Assembly: GCA_020832405.1 (NCBI GenBank)
Contig: JAFIET010000001.1
Coordinates: 81,984 to 145,983, forward strand
Direction: 5' to 3'
Length of the DNA stretch: 64,000 bases
From: Balneolales bacterium
GTDB lineage: Bacteria > Bacteroidota > Rhodothermia > Balneolales > Cyclonatronaceae
A program made the position numbers and the translations under genes. A model generated the notes under the pieces. That model worked only from the letters and a program-made list of their open reading frames with translations. It did no database searches and had not been told where the DNA came from. Each line of letters begins with the position of its first letter. The stretch's first letter is position 1. Below, piece after piece: positions 43,502 through 54,200 of this stretch.

Positions 43502-44509
43502 ATGCAGCAAACGCAATCCATGCAGGCCGCTTTGAGTGCCTTTACGGCCGGCCTTATCGACTACGCCGGCCTTTTTCCGCCGGCCGCGCTTGATATGGCG
43601 CCTGCCATCGAAAATTTTCTGCGCTACCGCTCCGGCCCCTTTGCGCCGCAGCTCGGTGCCTTTGTTGTGCCGGCTGCCCGGCTGGGCGAGCTCGACGGCT
43701 ACGCCGTCGGTTTCCAAAAGCAGGCGGCCAAAGCCGGTCCCGTTCCGTTTTCGGTGCTCGCCGGCGGCGGTACCGATGCGGCCCTGTACCGCAATCATTT
43801 TGAAGCCGCTCTGCACAAAGCGCAGACCTTTCTTGAACGGCACGGCGCTGCGGTGCGCATCAGCGCTTTTGAAGTGCGCCTGCCCGAAGAGCTGCCCGAG
43901 CCGGAGCCCCTGCGCGAGCTTCTAAGCGAAAGCATCACGCAGGTCCGCGAAACATTGGGCTGCGCGCCCGATTTCTTCTTTGAACCCAAACGCGATGGCA
44001 GCTGGCACAGCACCGTTCACCGCCTCGTGCCGGCGCTTGCGGCCGTGCAGCCTTCCTTCGGCGGCGCGCTCACCGGTTTCAAGCTGCGCTGCGGCGGGGT
44101 AAAGGCCGAAATGTTCCCCTCCGTTGGGGAGGTAGCCTGCGCCATTCACGCCTGCGTGCAGGCCGGTGTGCCCATGAAAGCGACCGCGGGTCTGCATCAT
44201 CCTGTGCGGCACTTCAACGAGAGTGTCGGCACCCGCATGCACGGCTTTCTCAATGTGTTTGGCGCGCTCGCCCTCACCAAAGCGCACGGCTGGCGCATCT
44301 CCCAAACCGAAACCATGCTGGCCGATGAGCAGGCGGCTTCCTTCCGCTTCACCAATGAAGGCTTCGCCTACCGCGATTTCAGCCTGAGTACGGCGCAGCT
44401 GCGCCAAAGCCGCGCAACCCTTGCTACTTCTTACGGCAGCTGCAGCTTCGCAGAGCCCCTCGAAGACCTGCACGCCCTCGGCCTGCTGACTGCCCGCCCC
44501 GAACTTTAA
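43502..44509 (+). CDS. Conserved hypothetical protein coupled to fumarylacetoacetase
   Basis: A 335-residue soluble protein of a conserved but unnamed family. Recognisable segments are 'GLIDYAGLFPPAALDMAPAI', 'GAFVVPAARLGEL', 'TGFKLRCGGVKAEMFPS', 'VPMKATAGLHHPVRHFNE' and 'HGFLNVFGALAL'. The alternating strand-helix text suggests a TIM-barrel-like alpha/beta protein. It ends 27 bases before the fumarylacetoacetase gene, so it is probably co-transcribed with it and related to tyrosine or homogentisate catabolism. No catalytic residue can be named with confidence. Confidence 0.8.
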   Translation: MQQTQSMQAALSAFTAGLIDYAGLFPPAALDMAPAIENFLRYRSGPFAPQLGAFVVPAARLGELDGYAVGFQKQAAKAGPVPFSVLAGGGTDAALYRNHFEAALHKAQTFLERHGAAVRISAFEVRLPEELPEPEPLRELLSESITQVRETLGCAPDFFFEPKRDGSWHSTVHRLVPALAAVQPSFGGALTGFKLRCGGVKAEMFPSVGEVACAIHACVQAGVPMKATAGLHHPVRHFNESVGTRMHGFLNVFGALALTKAHGWRISQTETMLADEQAASFRFTNEGFAYRDFSLSTAQLRQSRATLATSYGSCSFAEPLEDLHALGLLTARPEL

Positions 44510-44536
44510 TTTCAACCTCCATTTTACCTTTCTTAC

Positions 44537-45835
44537 ATGCCAACCTACGACGCAACCACCGATCCCGCCCTGAAAGCTTTTTTCGACATCCCGGCGGAGT
44601 CCCATTTCCCAATCCAAAACCTGCCCTACGGGGTTTTCCGGCCGAGTGCGAAGCACGAGCCGCGTATTGGTGTGGCCATCGGCGATTTTGTGCTTGACCT
44701 CAAAGTGCTGCAAACGCTCGGCTTTTTCGACGGACCCGTACTCCGCAATCAGGATGTGTTTGAAGAGCGCTGGCTCAATGAATTTATGGACCTGGGCAAG
44801 GCGGCGCGCACCGAAGCCCGGCAGGTGATCAGCGATCTGCTTTCCGGTAAAGACGACCGCCTGAAAAACGACCCCGATCTGCAAAAGCGGGTGCTCATCC
44901 CCATGAAGGATGTGGTAACGGAGCTGCCGGTGCAGATTGGCGATTACACCGATTTTTACTCCTCCCGCGAGCATGCCACCAATGTGGGCACCATGTTCCG
45001 CGGCAAGGATAACGCCCTGCAGCCCAACTGGCTGCACCTGCCGGTGGGCTATCACGGGCGCAGCAGCTCGGTCGTCATCAGCGGTACGCCGCTGCACCGC
45101 CCGATGGGGCAGACCAAAGCCGATGATGCCGCAGCGCCGGTTTTCGGACCGAGCCGCCTGGTAGATTTCGAGCTGGAGATGGGCTTTTTCGTGAGCGGCG
45201 GCAACCGTCTCGGGCAGCGCCTGCCGATGGCAGAAGCCGAGGATAACATCTTCGGCCTGGCGCTGGTGAACGACTGGAGCGCCCGCGACATCCAAAAGTG
45301 GGAGTACGTGCCCCTCGGGCCCTTCCTGGCCAAAAACTTCGGCACAAGCATCTCACCGTGGATCATCACCATGGAGGCCCTCGAGCCTTTCCGCACGGCA
45401 GGCCCCGTGCAAAGCGAGCCCGAAGTGCTTGATTACCTGAAGCCTGCGCGCCCCGACCAAACCTACGACATCCGGCTGGAGGTCGGCATTCAGGGTGAAA
45501 AAATGGACGCTCCCCACACGGTTTGCGTCTCCAATTTCAAATACCTGTACTGGAGCATGGCGCAGCAGCTGGTGCATCACGCGGTAACGGGCTGCAACAT
45601 GCGTACCGGCGACCTGCTGGCATCGGGCACCATCAGCGGGCCTACGGAAGACAGCTACGGCTCCATGCTCGAGCTGAGCTGGCGCGGCAGCAAGCCGCTG
45701 AAGTTCCCGAACGGCGAGGAGCGCAAATTCCTGCAGGACGGCGACACCGTAGTGATGACCGGCTGGGCGCAGGGGGATGGCTACCGAGTCGGCTTCGGGG
45801 CTTGTGAGGGCAGGCTGCTCCCGGCAGTGCAGTAG
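44537..45835 (+). CDS. fahA: Fumarylacetoacetase
   Basis: A 432-residue enzyme that splits fumarylacetoacetate into fumarate and acetoacetate, the last step of tyrosine and phenylalanine degradation. Residues matching the mouse and human active site are present: D139 in 'DYTDFYSS' and H146 in 'REHATNVG' (human D126, H133), E212 and E214 in 'VDFELEMGF' (E199, E201), D246 in 'LVNDWSARD' (D233) and K266 in 'LAKNFGTSISPW' (K253). Family segments 'VGYHGRSSSVV' and 'GTPLHRPMGQ' are intact. The gene is preceded by the conserved unknown gene. No other homogentisate-pathway gene is in the window. Confidence 0.97.
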   Translation: MPTYDATTDPALKAFFDIPAESHFPIQNLPYGVFRPSAKHEPRIGVAIGDFVLDLKVLQTLGFFDGPVLRNQDVFEERWLNEFMDLGKAARTEARQVISDLLSGKDDRLKNDPDLQKRVLIPMKDVVTELPVQIGDYTDFYSSREHATNVGTMFRGKDNALQPNWLHLPVGYHGRSSSVVISGTPLHRPMGQTKADDAAAPVFGPSRLVDFELEMGFFVSGGNRLGQRLPMAEAEDNIFGLALVNDWSARDIQKWEYVPLGPFLAKNFGTSISPWIITMEALEPFRTAGPVQSEPEVLDYLKPARPDQTYDIRLEVGIQGEKMDAPHTVCVSNFKYLYWSMAQQLVHHAVTGCNMRTGDLLASGTISGPTEDSYGSMLELSWRGSKPLKFPNGEERKFLQDGDTVVMTGWAQGDGYRVGFGACEGRLLPAVQ

Positions 45836-45872
45836 CTGAGGTGAGCTGTGTGATTTTGGGCCAGAGCTGAGA

Positions 45873-45960
45873 CCAAAAAGCAAGGGACCGGCCGTGGGTT
45901 TTGGGGTTTTGATCTGTCACGACTGACCGTGATGCGCACGGAGTCCCCCCCCCAAAAAAA
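45873..45960 (-). repeat. Dispersed intergenic repeat, copy 2 (about 88 bp)
   Basis: Aligns end to end with 6516-6600. The core GACCGTGATGCGCACGG can form the hairpin CCGTG/CACGG. It is flanked by a run of nine C followed by eight A on the plus strand. It lies between convergent genes. Confidence 0.7.
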
Positions 45961-46025
45961 AGAGCCCGGAGTGCTAAGTTGCTTGGGTTCAGGTTTTTGA
46001 GCACATCATCCGGAAAATAAATCAG

Positions 46026-46064
46026 CAAAAAAAGGCCGGCCTGCGCAATGCAGACCGGCCTTTT
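46026..46064. terminator. Bidirectional intrinsic terminator
   Basis: AAAAAAAGGCCGG / CCGGCCTTTTACTTTTT around a loop, between the fumarylacetoacetase gene and the phosphorylase gene (minus, ends 46115). A motif-like TTTTTGGGGATGTGCGC (46066-46082) follows. Confidence 0.8.
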
Positions 46065-46114
46065 ACTTTTTGGGGATGTGCGCCCCGAAGCTGATCTCAG
46101 CTACGGAAGCTGCA

Positions 46115-48616
46115 TCAGGCTTTGGAGCCCTGGTACTCGCGACCCTGACCGAGCTGATCGCCGCAACCCCAGATGTCGGTTGCGTAATCGGCAATGGTGC
46201 GGTCGGAGGAGAACTTGCCCACGCGCGCGGTGTTGTAGAGCGCGATTTTGAACCATTCTTCCGGATTTTGGTACAGCGCGTCGATTTTTTTCTGCGCTTC
46301 GGCATAGGCCGGGTAATCGGCCATAACGAGGAAGTAGTCGTTGCTGTCGAGCAGTGAACCGGTGATGGAGTGGAACAGGGAAGGATTTTCCGGGCTGAAG
46401 AAGCCGTTTCTGATCTGATCGATCACTTTTTTGAGCTCAGGATCGGCGTTGTAGTACTCCCAAGAGGAGTAGCCGCTGCGGCGGAGTTCTTCCACTTCTT
46501 CGACGGTGAGGCCGAAGATTACGATGTTTTCTTCGCCTACTTCTTCGAGAATTTCCACGTTGGCACCGTCGAGGGTTCCGATGGTGAGCGCGCCGTTGAG
46601 GGCGAACTTCATGTTGCCGGTACCGGAAGCTTCCATGCCGGCGGTAGAAATCTGCTCGGAGAGGTCGGCAGCCGGGATCAGCTGCTCGGCCAGGGTTACC
46701 GAGTAGTTATCGAGGAAGAAGCACTGCAGCTTGCCTGCCATATCGGGGTCGTTGTTGATTTTGTCGGCAATGCTGTTGATGAGCTTGATGAACATCTTGG
46801 CCATGGCGTAGCCCGGCGCGGCTTTACCGGCAAAGATTACGGTGCGCGGCACAAAGGGGGCATCGGGGTTGGCCTTGATGCGGTTGTACAGCGCAGCGGT
46901 GAAAATAGCGAGCATAAGCTGACGCTTGTACTCGTGTATCCGCTTGATCTGAATGTCGAAGATGGCTTTGGTATTGAGCTCATAGCCGTACTTCTCTTTC
47001 ACATAAGCCGCGAGCTTTTCTTTGTTTGCCTGCTTGATGTCGCTGTATTTCTTCATGAACTTTTTGTCGTTCACCTTGTCGTCAAGCTTGCGGAGGTCGC
47101 TCAGGTGCGTGATCCATGAGTCGCCGATTTCGGAGGTGATGAGGTCGGCGAGGGGCTTGTTGCACTGCTTCAGCCAGCGGCGCGGGGTGATGCCGTTGGT
47201 TTTGTTGGTGAAGCGCTCGGGGTACATCTCATAAAAATCACGGAAGATGGTTTTCTTGATGAGATCGGTGTGCAGGGCCGCAACGCCGTTTACTTTGTGC
47301 GTGCCCACGATGCCGAGGTTGGCCATCTGTACGGAAGGCTGCTCGCCTTCGCTGATGATGCTCATGCGGCGCACCCGGTTTACATCGTCGCCGAAGTGCT
47401 CATGCACTTTGTTGATGAACCGCTTGTTGATTTCATAGATGATCTGCAGGTGGCGCGGCAGCAGGTTGCGCAGCATGGAAACCGGCCATTTTTCGAGCGC
47501 TTCGGGCAGTACGGTGTGGTTGGTGTAGGAAAGGGTCTTCACCGTTATATCCCAGGAAGTTTCCCAGTCGAAGCCTTCTTCATCCATAAGGATGCGCATG
47601 AGGTCGGGCACCGCGAGGTTTGGGTGCGTGTCGTTGCACTGAATGGCCACGTATTTAGGAAGCTCGCGCAGATCGCCGTGCTGCAGCTTGTATTCGCGCA
47701 GAATATCCTGAAGGGTGGAGGAAACCAGGAAGTACTCCTGCTTGAGGCGCAGCTCCTGACCCACAAAAATTTTGTCGTTCGGGTAGAGTACCCGGCTGAT
47801 GTTCTCGTGCAGCTCAATGTCGCGAACGGCATTGATGTACTCTCCCTGGTTGAAGCTGCTCAGGTCAAGGGATTTTGGCGAGGTGGCTTTCCACAGGCGG
47901 AGGTTGTTAACTACGCCGTTGCGGAAGCCCGGCATCGGGATGTCGTTGGCAAGGGCATACACGTGCTGCGTGTTTTCCCACTTGAAGCGCAGATGGCCGT
48001 CTTCATCGGTGTAGGGCACCGAGCGGCCGTAGAAACGCACCGGGTAAATCACGCTCGGGCGGGTAACGGCCCAGGGGGTGCCGAAACGAAGCCAGTCGTC
48101 GGGGCGCTCAACCTGATAGCCGTCCTGAATTTTCTGTTTGAAGATGCCGTAGTCGTACTTGATGCCGTAGCCGAAGCCCGCCAGCCCAAGCGTTGCCATC
48201 GAATCGAGGAAGCAGGCAGCGAGCCGGCCCAGACCGCCGTTGCCGAGGGCTGCATCGGTTTCGATATCGCGGATTTCCTCATAGTCGAAGCCAAGATCTT
48301 TACAGGCATCGCGCAGTTCTTGTTCCAGGTTGAGATTAACCAGCGCATTATCGAGCAGCCGGCCGATCAGGAACTCCATGGAGATGTAGTAAATCTTTTT
48401 GGTCTTTTGCTCCCGGTACTCTTTTTGGGTGTTCAGCCAGCTGTTGTGCAGGCGGTCCATTACGGTGAGGACCACACTTTTGTAGAATTCTTTTTTGTTT
48501 GCGGTCTCAATATCAGTAGCAAGGGTATAGCGCAGATGGCTCAGGATATCTTCCTTAATCGAGCCGGCGTCCATGCCGGTTTTTATGTTTTCTTTCTTAC
48601 TTACGGTTGTGCTCAT
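46115..48616 (-). CDS. glgP: Glycogen/starch/alpha-glucan phosphorylase
   Basis: An 833-residue GT35 enzyme of full length that releases glucose-1-phosphate from alpha-1,4-glucans in the cytosol. The pyridoxal-phosphate lysine is about K670 in 'EASGTGNMKFALNGALTIGT'. Other family segments are 'GNGGLGRLAACFLDSMATLG', 'VAIQCNDTHPNLAVPDLMRI', 'NHTVLPEALEKWP' and 'RIHEYKRQLMLA'. It is the last gene of the minus-strand run cca-ispE-glgP, 72 bases after ispE. Together with the secreted GH57 enzyme at 35180 it fits alpha-glucan use, although the genes are not linked. Confidence 0.96.
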   Translation of the reverse strand: MSTTVSKKENIKTGMDAGSIKEDILSHLRYTLATDIETANKKEFYKSVVLTVMDRLHNSWLNTQKEYREQKTKKIYYISMEFLIGRLLDNALVNLNLEQELRDACKDLGFDYEEIRDIETDAALGNGGLGRLAACFLDSMATLGLAGFGYGIKYDYGIFKQKIQDGYQVERPDDWLRFGTPWAVTRPSVIYPVRFYGRSVPYTDEDGHLRFKWENTQHVYALANDIPMPGFRNGVVNNLRLWKATSPKSLDLSSFNQGEYINAVRDIELHENISRVLYPNDKIFVGQELRLKQEYFLVSSTLQDILREYKLQHGDLRELPKYVAIQCNDTHPNLAVPDLMRILMDEEGFDWETSWDITVKTLSYTNHTVLPEALEKWPVSMLRNLLPRHLQIIYEINKRFINKVHEHFGDDVNRVRRMSIISEGEQPSVQMANLGIVGTHKVNGVAALHTDLIKKTIFRDFYEMYPERFTNKTNGITPRRWLKQCNKPLADLITSEIGDSWITHLSDLRKLDDKVNDKKFMKKYSDIKQANKEKLAAYVKEKYGYELNTKAIFDIQIKRIHEYKRQLMLAIFTAALYNRIKANPDAPFVPRTVIFAGKAAPGYAMAKMFIKLINSIADKINNDPDMAGKLQCFFLDNYSVTLAEQLIPAADLSEQISTAGMEASGTGNMKFALNGALTIGTLDGANVEILEEVGEENIVIFGLTVEEVEELRRSGYSSWEYYNADPELKKVIDQIRNGFFSPENPSLFHSITGSLLDSNDYFLVMADYPAYAEAQKKIDALYQNPEEWFKIALYNTARVGKFSSDRTIADYATDIWGCGDQLGQGREYQGSKA

Positions 48617-48688
48617 AGCATTAAAATAGGTGTAAGATTAAAATGGTTGATGTATAACCTTGACAGCCTGCCAATTTACGAAAAAATC

Positions 48689-49561
48689 TCAAGCTTTCAG
48701 ATAAACACCGTGGTTGGGGCGGAAGCCGGGCGGGGTGATATTGGCCCGGTACCGCAGCTGAAGCAGGTATTTGAGGGCATCGGTGGCCGTTAGTTCCTGT
48801 TCGAAAATCCCAAAAACAGCACTGCCGCTGCCGCTCATGGCCGCAAAAAGCGCTCCCATGTCGGTAAGCTGATCCTTCAGGTTGCCGACCTGAGGGTACC
48901 GGCTGATGACCGGCGGCTCCAGATCGTTTCGCAGTAAATAATTCCATTCATCGGGCTCATATCCGGTCAGAATTTCGGCGAGCGGAATCTCGGAAGGCCC
49001 CCCGGGTTGGCACATGCCGTAGGCTTCGGCGGTATTGCTGTGTATGCCCGGCCAAACGGTTACAATGTGGTAGTCGGGCTGGAAGTCCAGGTAGGTGAGC
49101 TCGGTGCCGGTACCGCTGCCGATGGCGGTTTCGGCCCGGATAAACACGGGCACATCGGCGCCAAGGGCCGCGCCCAGCTCACACAGTTCGCGCAGGGGAA
49201 TCTCCAATCCGTAATGGCGTGCCAGCAGCCGCAGCATCACCGCGGCGTTGCTGCTGCCACCGCCCAGCCCCGCGCCTGCCGGAATGGTTTTCTGTAGATT
49301 GATGTCGAAATAGCCCGAGGTGCCGAAGCGCTGATGAAACGCGCTTATCGCCTTCACAATCAGATTGTCTTTGCCGGTGGGCACTTCCGGGTCGTTGCAG
49401 GTAATGCGCGTTTGCGCGGCAGGCCGCATCTCAATCCGGTCGCTCATATCGATGAAGGCAAAGCCGGTTTCGATATCGTGGTAGCCGTTGGGCAGGCGCT
49501 CGCGGATGAAAAGGCCGAGGTTGATTTTTGCATACGAGCGGGCCACAAGAATATCAGACAT
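48689..49561 (-). CDS. ispE: 4-diphosphocytidyl-2-C-methyl-D-erythritol kinase
   Basis: A 290-residue GHMP-family kinase of the MEP isoprenoid pathway that phosphorylates the 2-hydroxyl of CDP-methylerythritol. The N-terminus 'ARSYAKINLGLFIRERLPNG' with 'YHDIETGFAFID' is the family start, 'TIPAGAGLGGGSSNAAVML' is the ATP-binding GHMP motif, and 'AAMSGSGSAVFGIF' is the third motif. Length is normal. It sits between cca and glgP on the same strand. Confidence 0.95.
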   Translation of the reverse strand: MSDILVARSYAKINLGLFIRERLPNGYHDIETGFAFIDMSDRIEMRPAAQTRITCNDPEVPTGKDNLIVKAISAFHQRFGTSGYFDINLQKTIPAGAGLGGGSSNAAVMLRLLARHYGLEIPLRELCELGAALGADVPVFIRAETAIGSGTGTELTYLDFQPDYHIVTVWPGIHSNTAEAYGMCQPGGPSEIPLAEILTGYEPDEWNYLLRNDLEPPVISRYPQVGNLKDQLTDMGALFAAMSGSGSAVFGIFEQELTATDALKYLLQLRYRANITPPGFRPNHGVYLKA

Positions 49562-49664
49562 GGTTCAGGCTTTTGTTTTTTTGTAGGGTGATGTGTGCTG
49601 CGGCGGTTCAGGCTGTGCAGCGCGTTTCAGGCATTTGGGCACAGGCCGGGCCGGTGGTATCCGG

Positions 49665-51086
49665 TTACGGACCCCCGGATTCTCCGGCAATTTTGTACAT
49701 GTAGCCAAGTGCCGCTTCCCGCTCGTTGGGGATTTCGCCGTCGAGGATGGCATTGGTGATGGCATCCTTGATTTTGCCCACCGCAGGACCCGGCTTCAGC
49801 CCGAGCTTCTCCATGATCTCGAGGCCGTCAACGGGCGGCTGAAAATTCCGGAGGTGGTCTTTTTCCTCCACGATTTTGATTAGCTCTTCCACATGGTCGA
49901 AATTGCTGAGGTACCGCTGCACTTTTTCGTCGTTTTTGCTTGTGATGTCGGCCCGGCAGAGGGTCATCAGGTCGTCGATGTCATCGCCCGCTTCAAAAAT
50001 GAGGCGGCGCACGGCGCTGTCGGTCACTTCGTTGTTGGCGATGGCAATGGGCCTCAGGTGCAGGCGCACGAGCTTTTGCACGTAGCGCAGGCGCTCATCG
50101 AGCGGCAGCCCCAGCCGGCGGAAGATGCGTTTGGTCATGCCGGCGCCCACGGCATCGTGCCCGTGAAAGGTCCAGCCGTGCTCGGGCGAGAAGCGCTGCG
50201 TGGCCGGCTTGCCGATATCGTGCATAATGGCCGCCCAGCGCAGCCAAAGGTTGTCGGTATGCTCCGAAATGTTATCGAGTACCTGCAGGGTGTGCCAGAA
50301 ATTATCTTTGTGCCGCACCCCGTTCACTTCCTTAACGCCGTGCAGGGTTGTCATCTCCGGGAAAAACTGCGCCAGCAGCCTGGTATGGAACAGCAGCTTA
50401 AACCCGCGTGAGGGTACCGGCGCGAGAATAATTTTATTGAGCTCGTCAACAATGCGTTCTTTGGAGATAATTTCGAGGCGGTCGGCCATGGCCGTAATGG
50501 CATCGTAGCTTTGCTGCTCGATATGGAAGCCGAGCTGCGTGGCAAAGCGCACCGCCCGCATCATGCGCAGGGGGTCGTCGCTGTAGGTCTTGTCGGGCGC
50601 CAGCGGCGTGCGGATGATGCCGTTTCCGAGGTCTTCCATGCCGCCGAAGGGATCAACGAGATCGAGCCAGCTGCCCTTGTTGAGCGACCAGCTCATGGCG
50701 TTGATGGTGAAATCGCGGCGCTTCTGATCGTCTTCGAGGCTGCCGTCTTCCACAACGGGCTTTCGGGAGCTGCGGTCGTAGCTTTCGCGCCGGGCGCCCA
50801 CAAATTCAAGATCGAAGGTGCCGTACCGGATGTGCGCTGTACCAAAATTCCGGAACACGCTCACCTGCCGGGTGTTGAGCAGCCGGGCGGTTTCCAGCGC
50901 CAGATCGATGCCGGAGCCTACCGTCACAAAATCGATATCGGTTTCGGTCTGCCCTTCCCGGCGCCTGAGGTAGTAATCCCTTACAAAGCCGCCAACCACG
51001 TACACGGGCTGCCGGCAGCGCGCCCCGGCTTCAGAAATGACGGAAAAAATGTGCTCTTGTTCCTGTGTAAGCTTAATAGTCGGCAA
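49665..51086 (-). CDS. cca: CCA tRNA nucleotidyltransferase/poly(A) polymerase with HD domain
   Basis: A class II nucleotidyltransferase that adds or repairs the tRNA 3' CCA end. The catalytic start 'VYVVGGFVRDYYLRR' and 'ETDIDFVTVGSGIDLALETA' carry the GG, RxxD and DxD residues; 'RRDFTINAMSW' and 'PLRMMRAVRFATQLGF' are the following family motifs, and an HD domain is present ('WAAIMHDIGKPAT', 'HDAVGAGMTKRIFRRL'). The start is uncertain: the frame is open to an ATG at 51245, but that lies inside the terminator at 51219-51250, so a TTG at 51086 (473 residues) is preferred; a further TTG near 51160 is possible. Confidence 0.88.
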   Translation of the reverse strand: MPTIKLTQEQEHIFSVISEAGARCRQPVYVVGGFVRDYYLRRREGQTETDIDFVTVGSGIDLALETARLLNTRQVSVFRNFGTAHIRYGTFDLEFVGARRESYDRSSRKPVVEDGSLEDDQKRRDFTINAMSWSLNKGSWLDLVDPFGGMEDLGNGIIRTPLAPDKTYSDDPLRMMRAVRFATQLGFHIEQQSYDAITAMADRLEIISKERIVDELNKIILAPVPSRGFKLLFHTRLLAQFFPEMTTLHGVKEVNGVRHKDNFWHTLQVLDNISEHTDNLWLRWAAIMHDIGKPATQRFSPEHGWTFHGHDAVGAGMTKRIFRRLGLPLDERLRYVQKLVRLHLRPIAIANNEVTDSAVRRLIFEAGDDIDDLMTLCRADITSKNDEKVQRYLSNFDHVEELIKIVEEKDHLRNFQPPVDGLEIMEKLGLKPGPAVGKIKDAITNAILDGEIPNEREAALGYMYKIAGESGGP

Positions 51087-51218
51087 TGGACTGAAAATCA
51101 GGTTTGGTGTTGATGAATCGGTTTCGGGATGTGATGGGGCATTGAAAAACTCAATCTTCAAATATACGACAAACCCGCACAAAAACCGGGATTTAAGCCC
51201 GTTTGGGTGCCCTGAAAT

Positions 51219-51250
51219 AAAAAAGGGATGCCGGCTGACCGGCATCCCTT
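51219..51250 (-). terminator. Intrinsic terminator after the tricorn-like protease gene
   Basis: AAGGGATGCCGG / CCGGCATCCCTT with a 4-base loop, and an A-run on the plus strand that becomes a T-run for the minus-strand gene ending at 51286. Confidence 0.88.
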
Positions 51251-51285
51251 TGGGATGAATCTAAAACTGCGGCGCGCCGCTTGGT

Positions 51286-54200
51286 TTATTCGGCGGCGGC
51301 GCTGTCGAGTTGCTCGAGCAGGGCATCAACGGAGCGCATCAGCTGCTGATCAATGCCGGCATCGATGTAGCCGGGCATGTTTTTGACGCGGATGATGGGT
51401 TCGGTCTGATTGTTTTCCATCCACTCGCCGCTCTTGTTGCGCGCGCTTATGGGCACAACGCCCCAGCGGGTGCCGTCGGGCAGGGCTGACCAGCCGGCGA
51501 AGCTGCACGTGCCGGGCACGGGCATGCCGACCGTGATACCCAGCTCCAGCTCGGTGTAGGCACTTGCATAGCAGTGGCCGTCGGAGTACATGGCTTCGTT
51601 GTGAATCGAAAGCGTGGGCTTAGTCCAGCGGGAGGTCGGCTCGCCGCCCACAACGCGGTCTTCGGTGGCGTAGCGGTTGAACTCAACGCCGGTGAAGAAC
51701 ATGGCAAGGTCGGCAACGAGGTCGCCGCCGCCGTTGAAGCGGGCATCCACAATCACGGCTTCGCGATCGGCAAAGCGCCCGAGCATATCATGGATCACGC
51801 TGCGGAAGGGGCCGTCGCCCATGCCGGGGATGTGCACGTAGCCGAGGCGACCGTCGCTGAGCTCGTACACTTCCTGCTCGTTCATCCGCACAAAGCGGCG
51901 GTACAGCAGCTGACGCTCTTCACCCAGCGTAATGGGCTTGGTTGTTACCTGATGGCGGTTTCCGGTTGCCGGATCCAGAATGTCGAGCAGTACAAAAGTG
52001 CCGGCTTTCCGGTTGAGGAAGGCTGCCACATCGCGGTCGGCACTCACGGTTTCGCCGTCAATCTTCTCGATAATCATGCCCGGCCTGATGTGCTGAAGCG
52101 CAGCCCGGTCGAGCGGTCCGCCGGCCATGATTTCCACAATCCGGATGCCGTCATCCTCAAAGTCAAAATCCTTGAAAATACCCAGCGATGCGGTGGCGTC
52201 GGCATTTGGGATGCTGCGGGAGAAGCGTGCGCCGGCGTGGGAAACATTGAGCTCGCCGATCATCTCTGAAATCATCTCGGCAAACTCGTAGGAGTTGCCC
52301 AGGTGCGGCACATATTTTTTGTACTCTTCATACAGCATGCTCCAGTCGTTGCCGTGGAAGGTCGGCTCGTAGAACACGTTTTTGGTGCGGATGTACACGT
52401 GCTCGAACATGTGCATGCGCTCGGCTGCGGCATCGAAGGTCATTTCTCCGGAAATCCGGATCGGCGTTTGCGTGCCGGCTGAGGGGTTGAGCCTTGAAAT
52501 GGAGCCGCGGGCGAGCAGGTAGAGGTTTTCCATTTTATCGTCCCACACGAGGCTGCCGCCGGGTACATTCAGGCGGATGCTCTGCTTGGTTTCGCGGGTG
52601 CGGAGGTTGGTCTCCCAGAGGTTGGCGCTGTCTTCGAAGCGGGTGAGGTAGTAGAGGGTTTCGCCGTCTTTGGAAAGCACGGCGTCGCTGACGGAGCTTG
52701 AGTGTATGGTGAAGCGGGCCATGCGGTCGCGGATGTTATCGAGCTCGAAGGTGAGCGTGGCATCGTTGTCGTCATCACCGTCACTCTTGTCGCCGTTGAG
52801 GGCTTCCTGAACGGCTTTCATCAGTTTGTAGTCGTCTTCGCTGAGGTTGAACTTATCCCAGGCTTCGCGGGTGAGGAACAGGCCGTACACGTCGAGCTCG
52901 TTACGGCCGCTTGTGGCGTAGCTGCGCAGGCCGTCGCGGTTGGTGAAAAAGAGGATGCGCTCACCGTTGCCGACCCATTTCGGACCGTAATCCATGAAGC
53001 CGCTTTCGGTGAGGTTGTGCCGTGCGCTGCCGTCGGCGGCAAGCAGCAGCACTTCTGCGTTATGGAGGAGCTTGCGCCAGCTCACCAGAATCCACTTTCC
53101 GTCGGGGCTCCATGAAAAGCTCTGATCGCCATCCTGCATGTGAAACAAATCTTCGGGACCAAGCAGGTCGCGGGTCTGTCGGGTGCTCATGTCCATCACA
53201 CGGAGCGTGCGGCGGCCGGCAACGTAGGCCAGCTGCGAGCCGTCAGGGGAGAAGGCGGGCAGGTAGGCATCTACCGAGTCACTCACGAGTACGGTTTCTT
53301 CGAGCAGGGTGCTGGCGTAGAAGAAGGGCTCCTCGCTGCGTACGCGGCGGGTTTCGAAGATGCTCCATTTGCCGTCGCGCTCGCTCGCGTACACGACCGC
53401 GCTGCCGTCGTGATTCCAGCTCACAAAACGCTCCCGCTGCGGGGTATTGGTGATGCGCTTGGTGAAGGAGCCGTCGGTTGAGGTCACAAAAACTTCGCCT
53501 CTTGCGATGAAGGCAATTTCCTTGCCGTTGGGGGAAACGGCCATTTCCTGAACGCCCCCGTTGATGGTGATGAAGCTGTCGGTGTTGCGCGTATCCTGTG
53601 TGCGGATGCGCACATCCACTTTCTGCGGCTCTTCGCCTTCACGCATGGTGTAGAGTTCACCGTCCCAGCCGAAGGCCAGGGTGCCCTGCGCGTAGCTGAG
53701 GAAGCGCACAGGGTGCAGTTCAAAGAAGGTGACCTGCTCAGCGGGTTCGTTGCTCACAAGCGACATTTTGTGCACGTTGAAGCTGCCGTTGCGCTCGCTG
53801 AGGAAATAGAACGCAGTTTCGTCTGAATTAAAGACCGGCTGCCGGTCTTCGCCTTCCACGAAGGTGAGCTGCCGGTGTGTATCTGTTGCAGCATCGTACA
53901 GCCAGATATCGCGCGCGATGGCCGATTTCTGATGTTTCCGCCACTCGTTTTCGCCGCCTTTTTTGTCGTGATAGAGCATCCGGCTGCCGTCGGCGCTCAC
54001 CTGCACATACTCCGCGGGGATGGTGAAAATCTGCCCGACACGGCCGCCTTCTGCCGGCACCTGATACAGTTCAGGCTGTGAAGGCGTGGGGAATTGCCGG
54101 TGCTCCGCGCGATCCTGACGCACAGCGCCGAAGATCACGCTGCTGTCGTCGTGGCTGAAGGCGTAGGGCATCTCGTCGTTGGAATGGAAGGTGAGGCGGG

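Noticed and set aside
43922..45295. Minus-strand frame of 457 codons opposite fahA
   Set aside because: Antisense of fumarylacetoacetase and the adjacent conserved gene.
47270..48793. Plus-strand frame of 507 codons opposite glgP
   Set aside because: Antisense shadow of a complete glucan phosphorylase; no recognisable domain and no start context.
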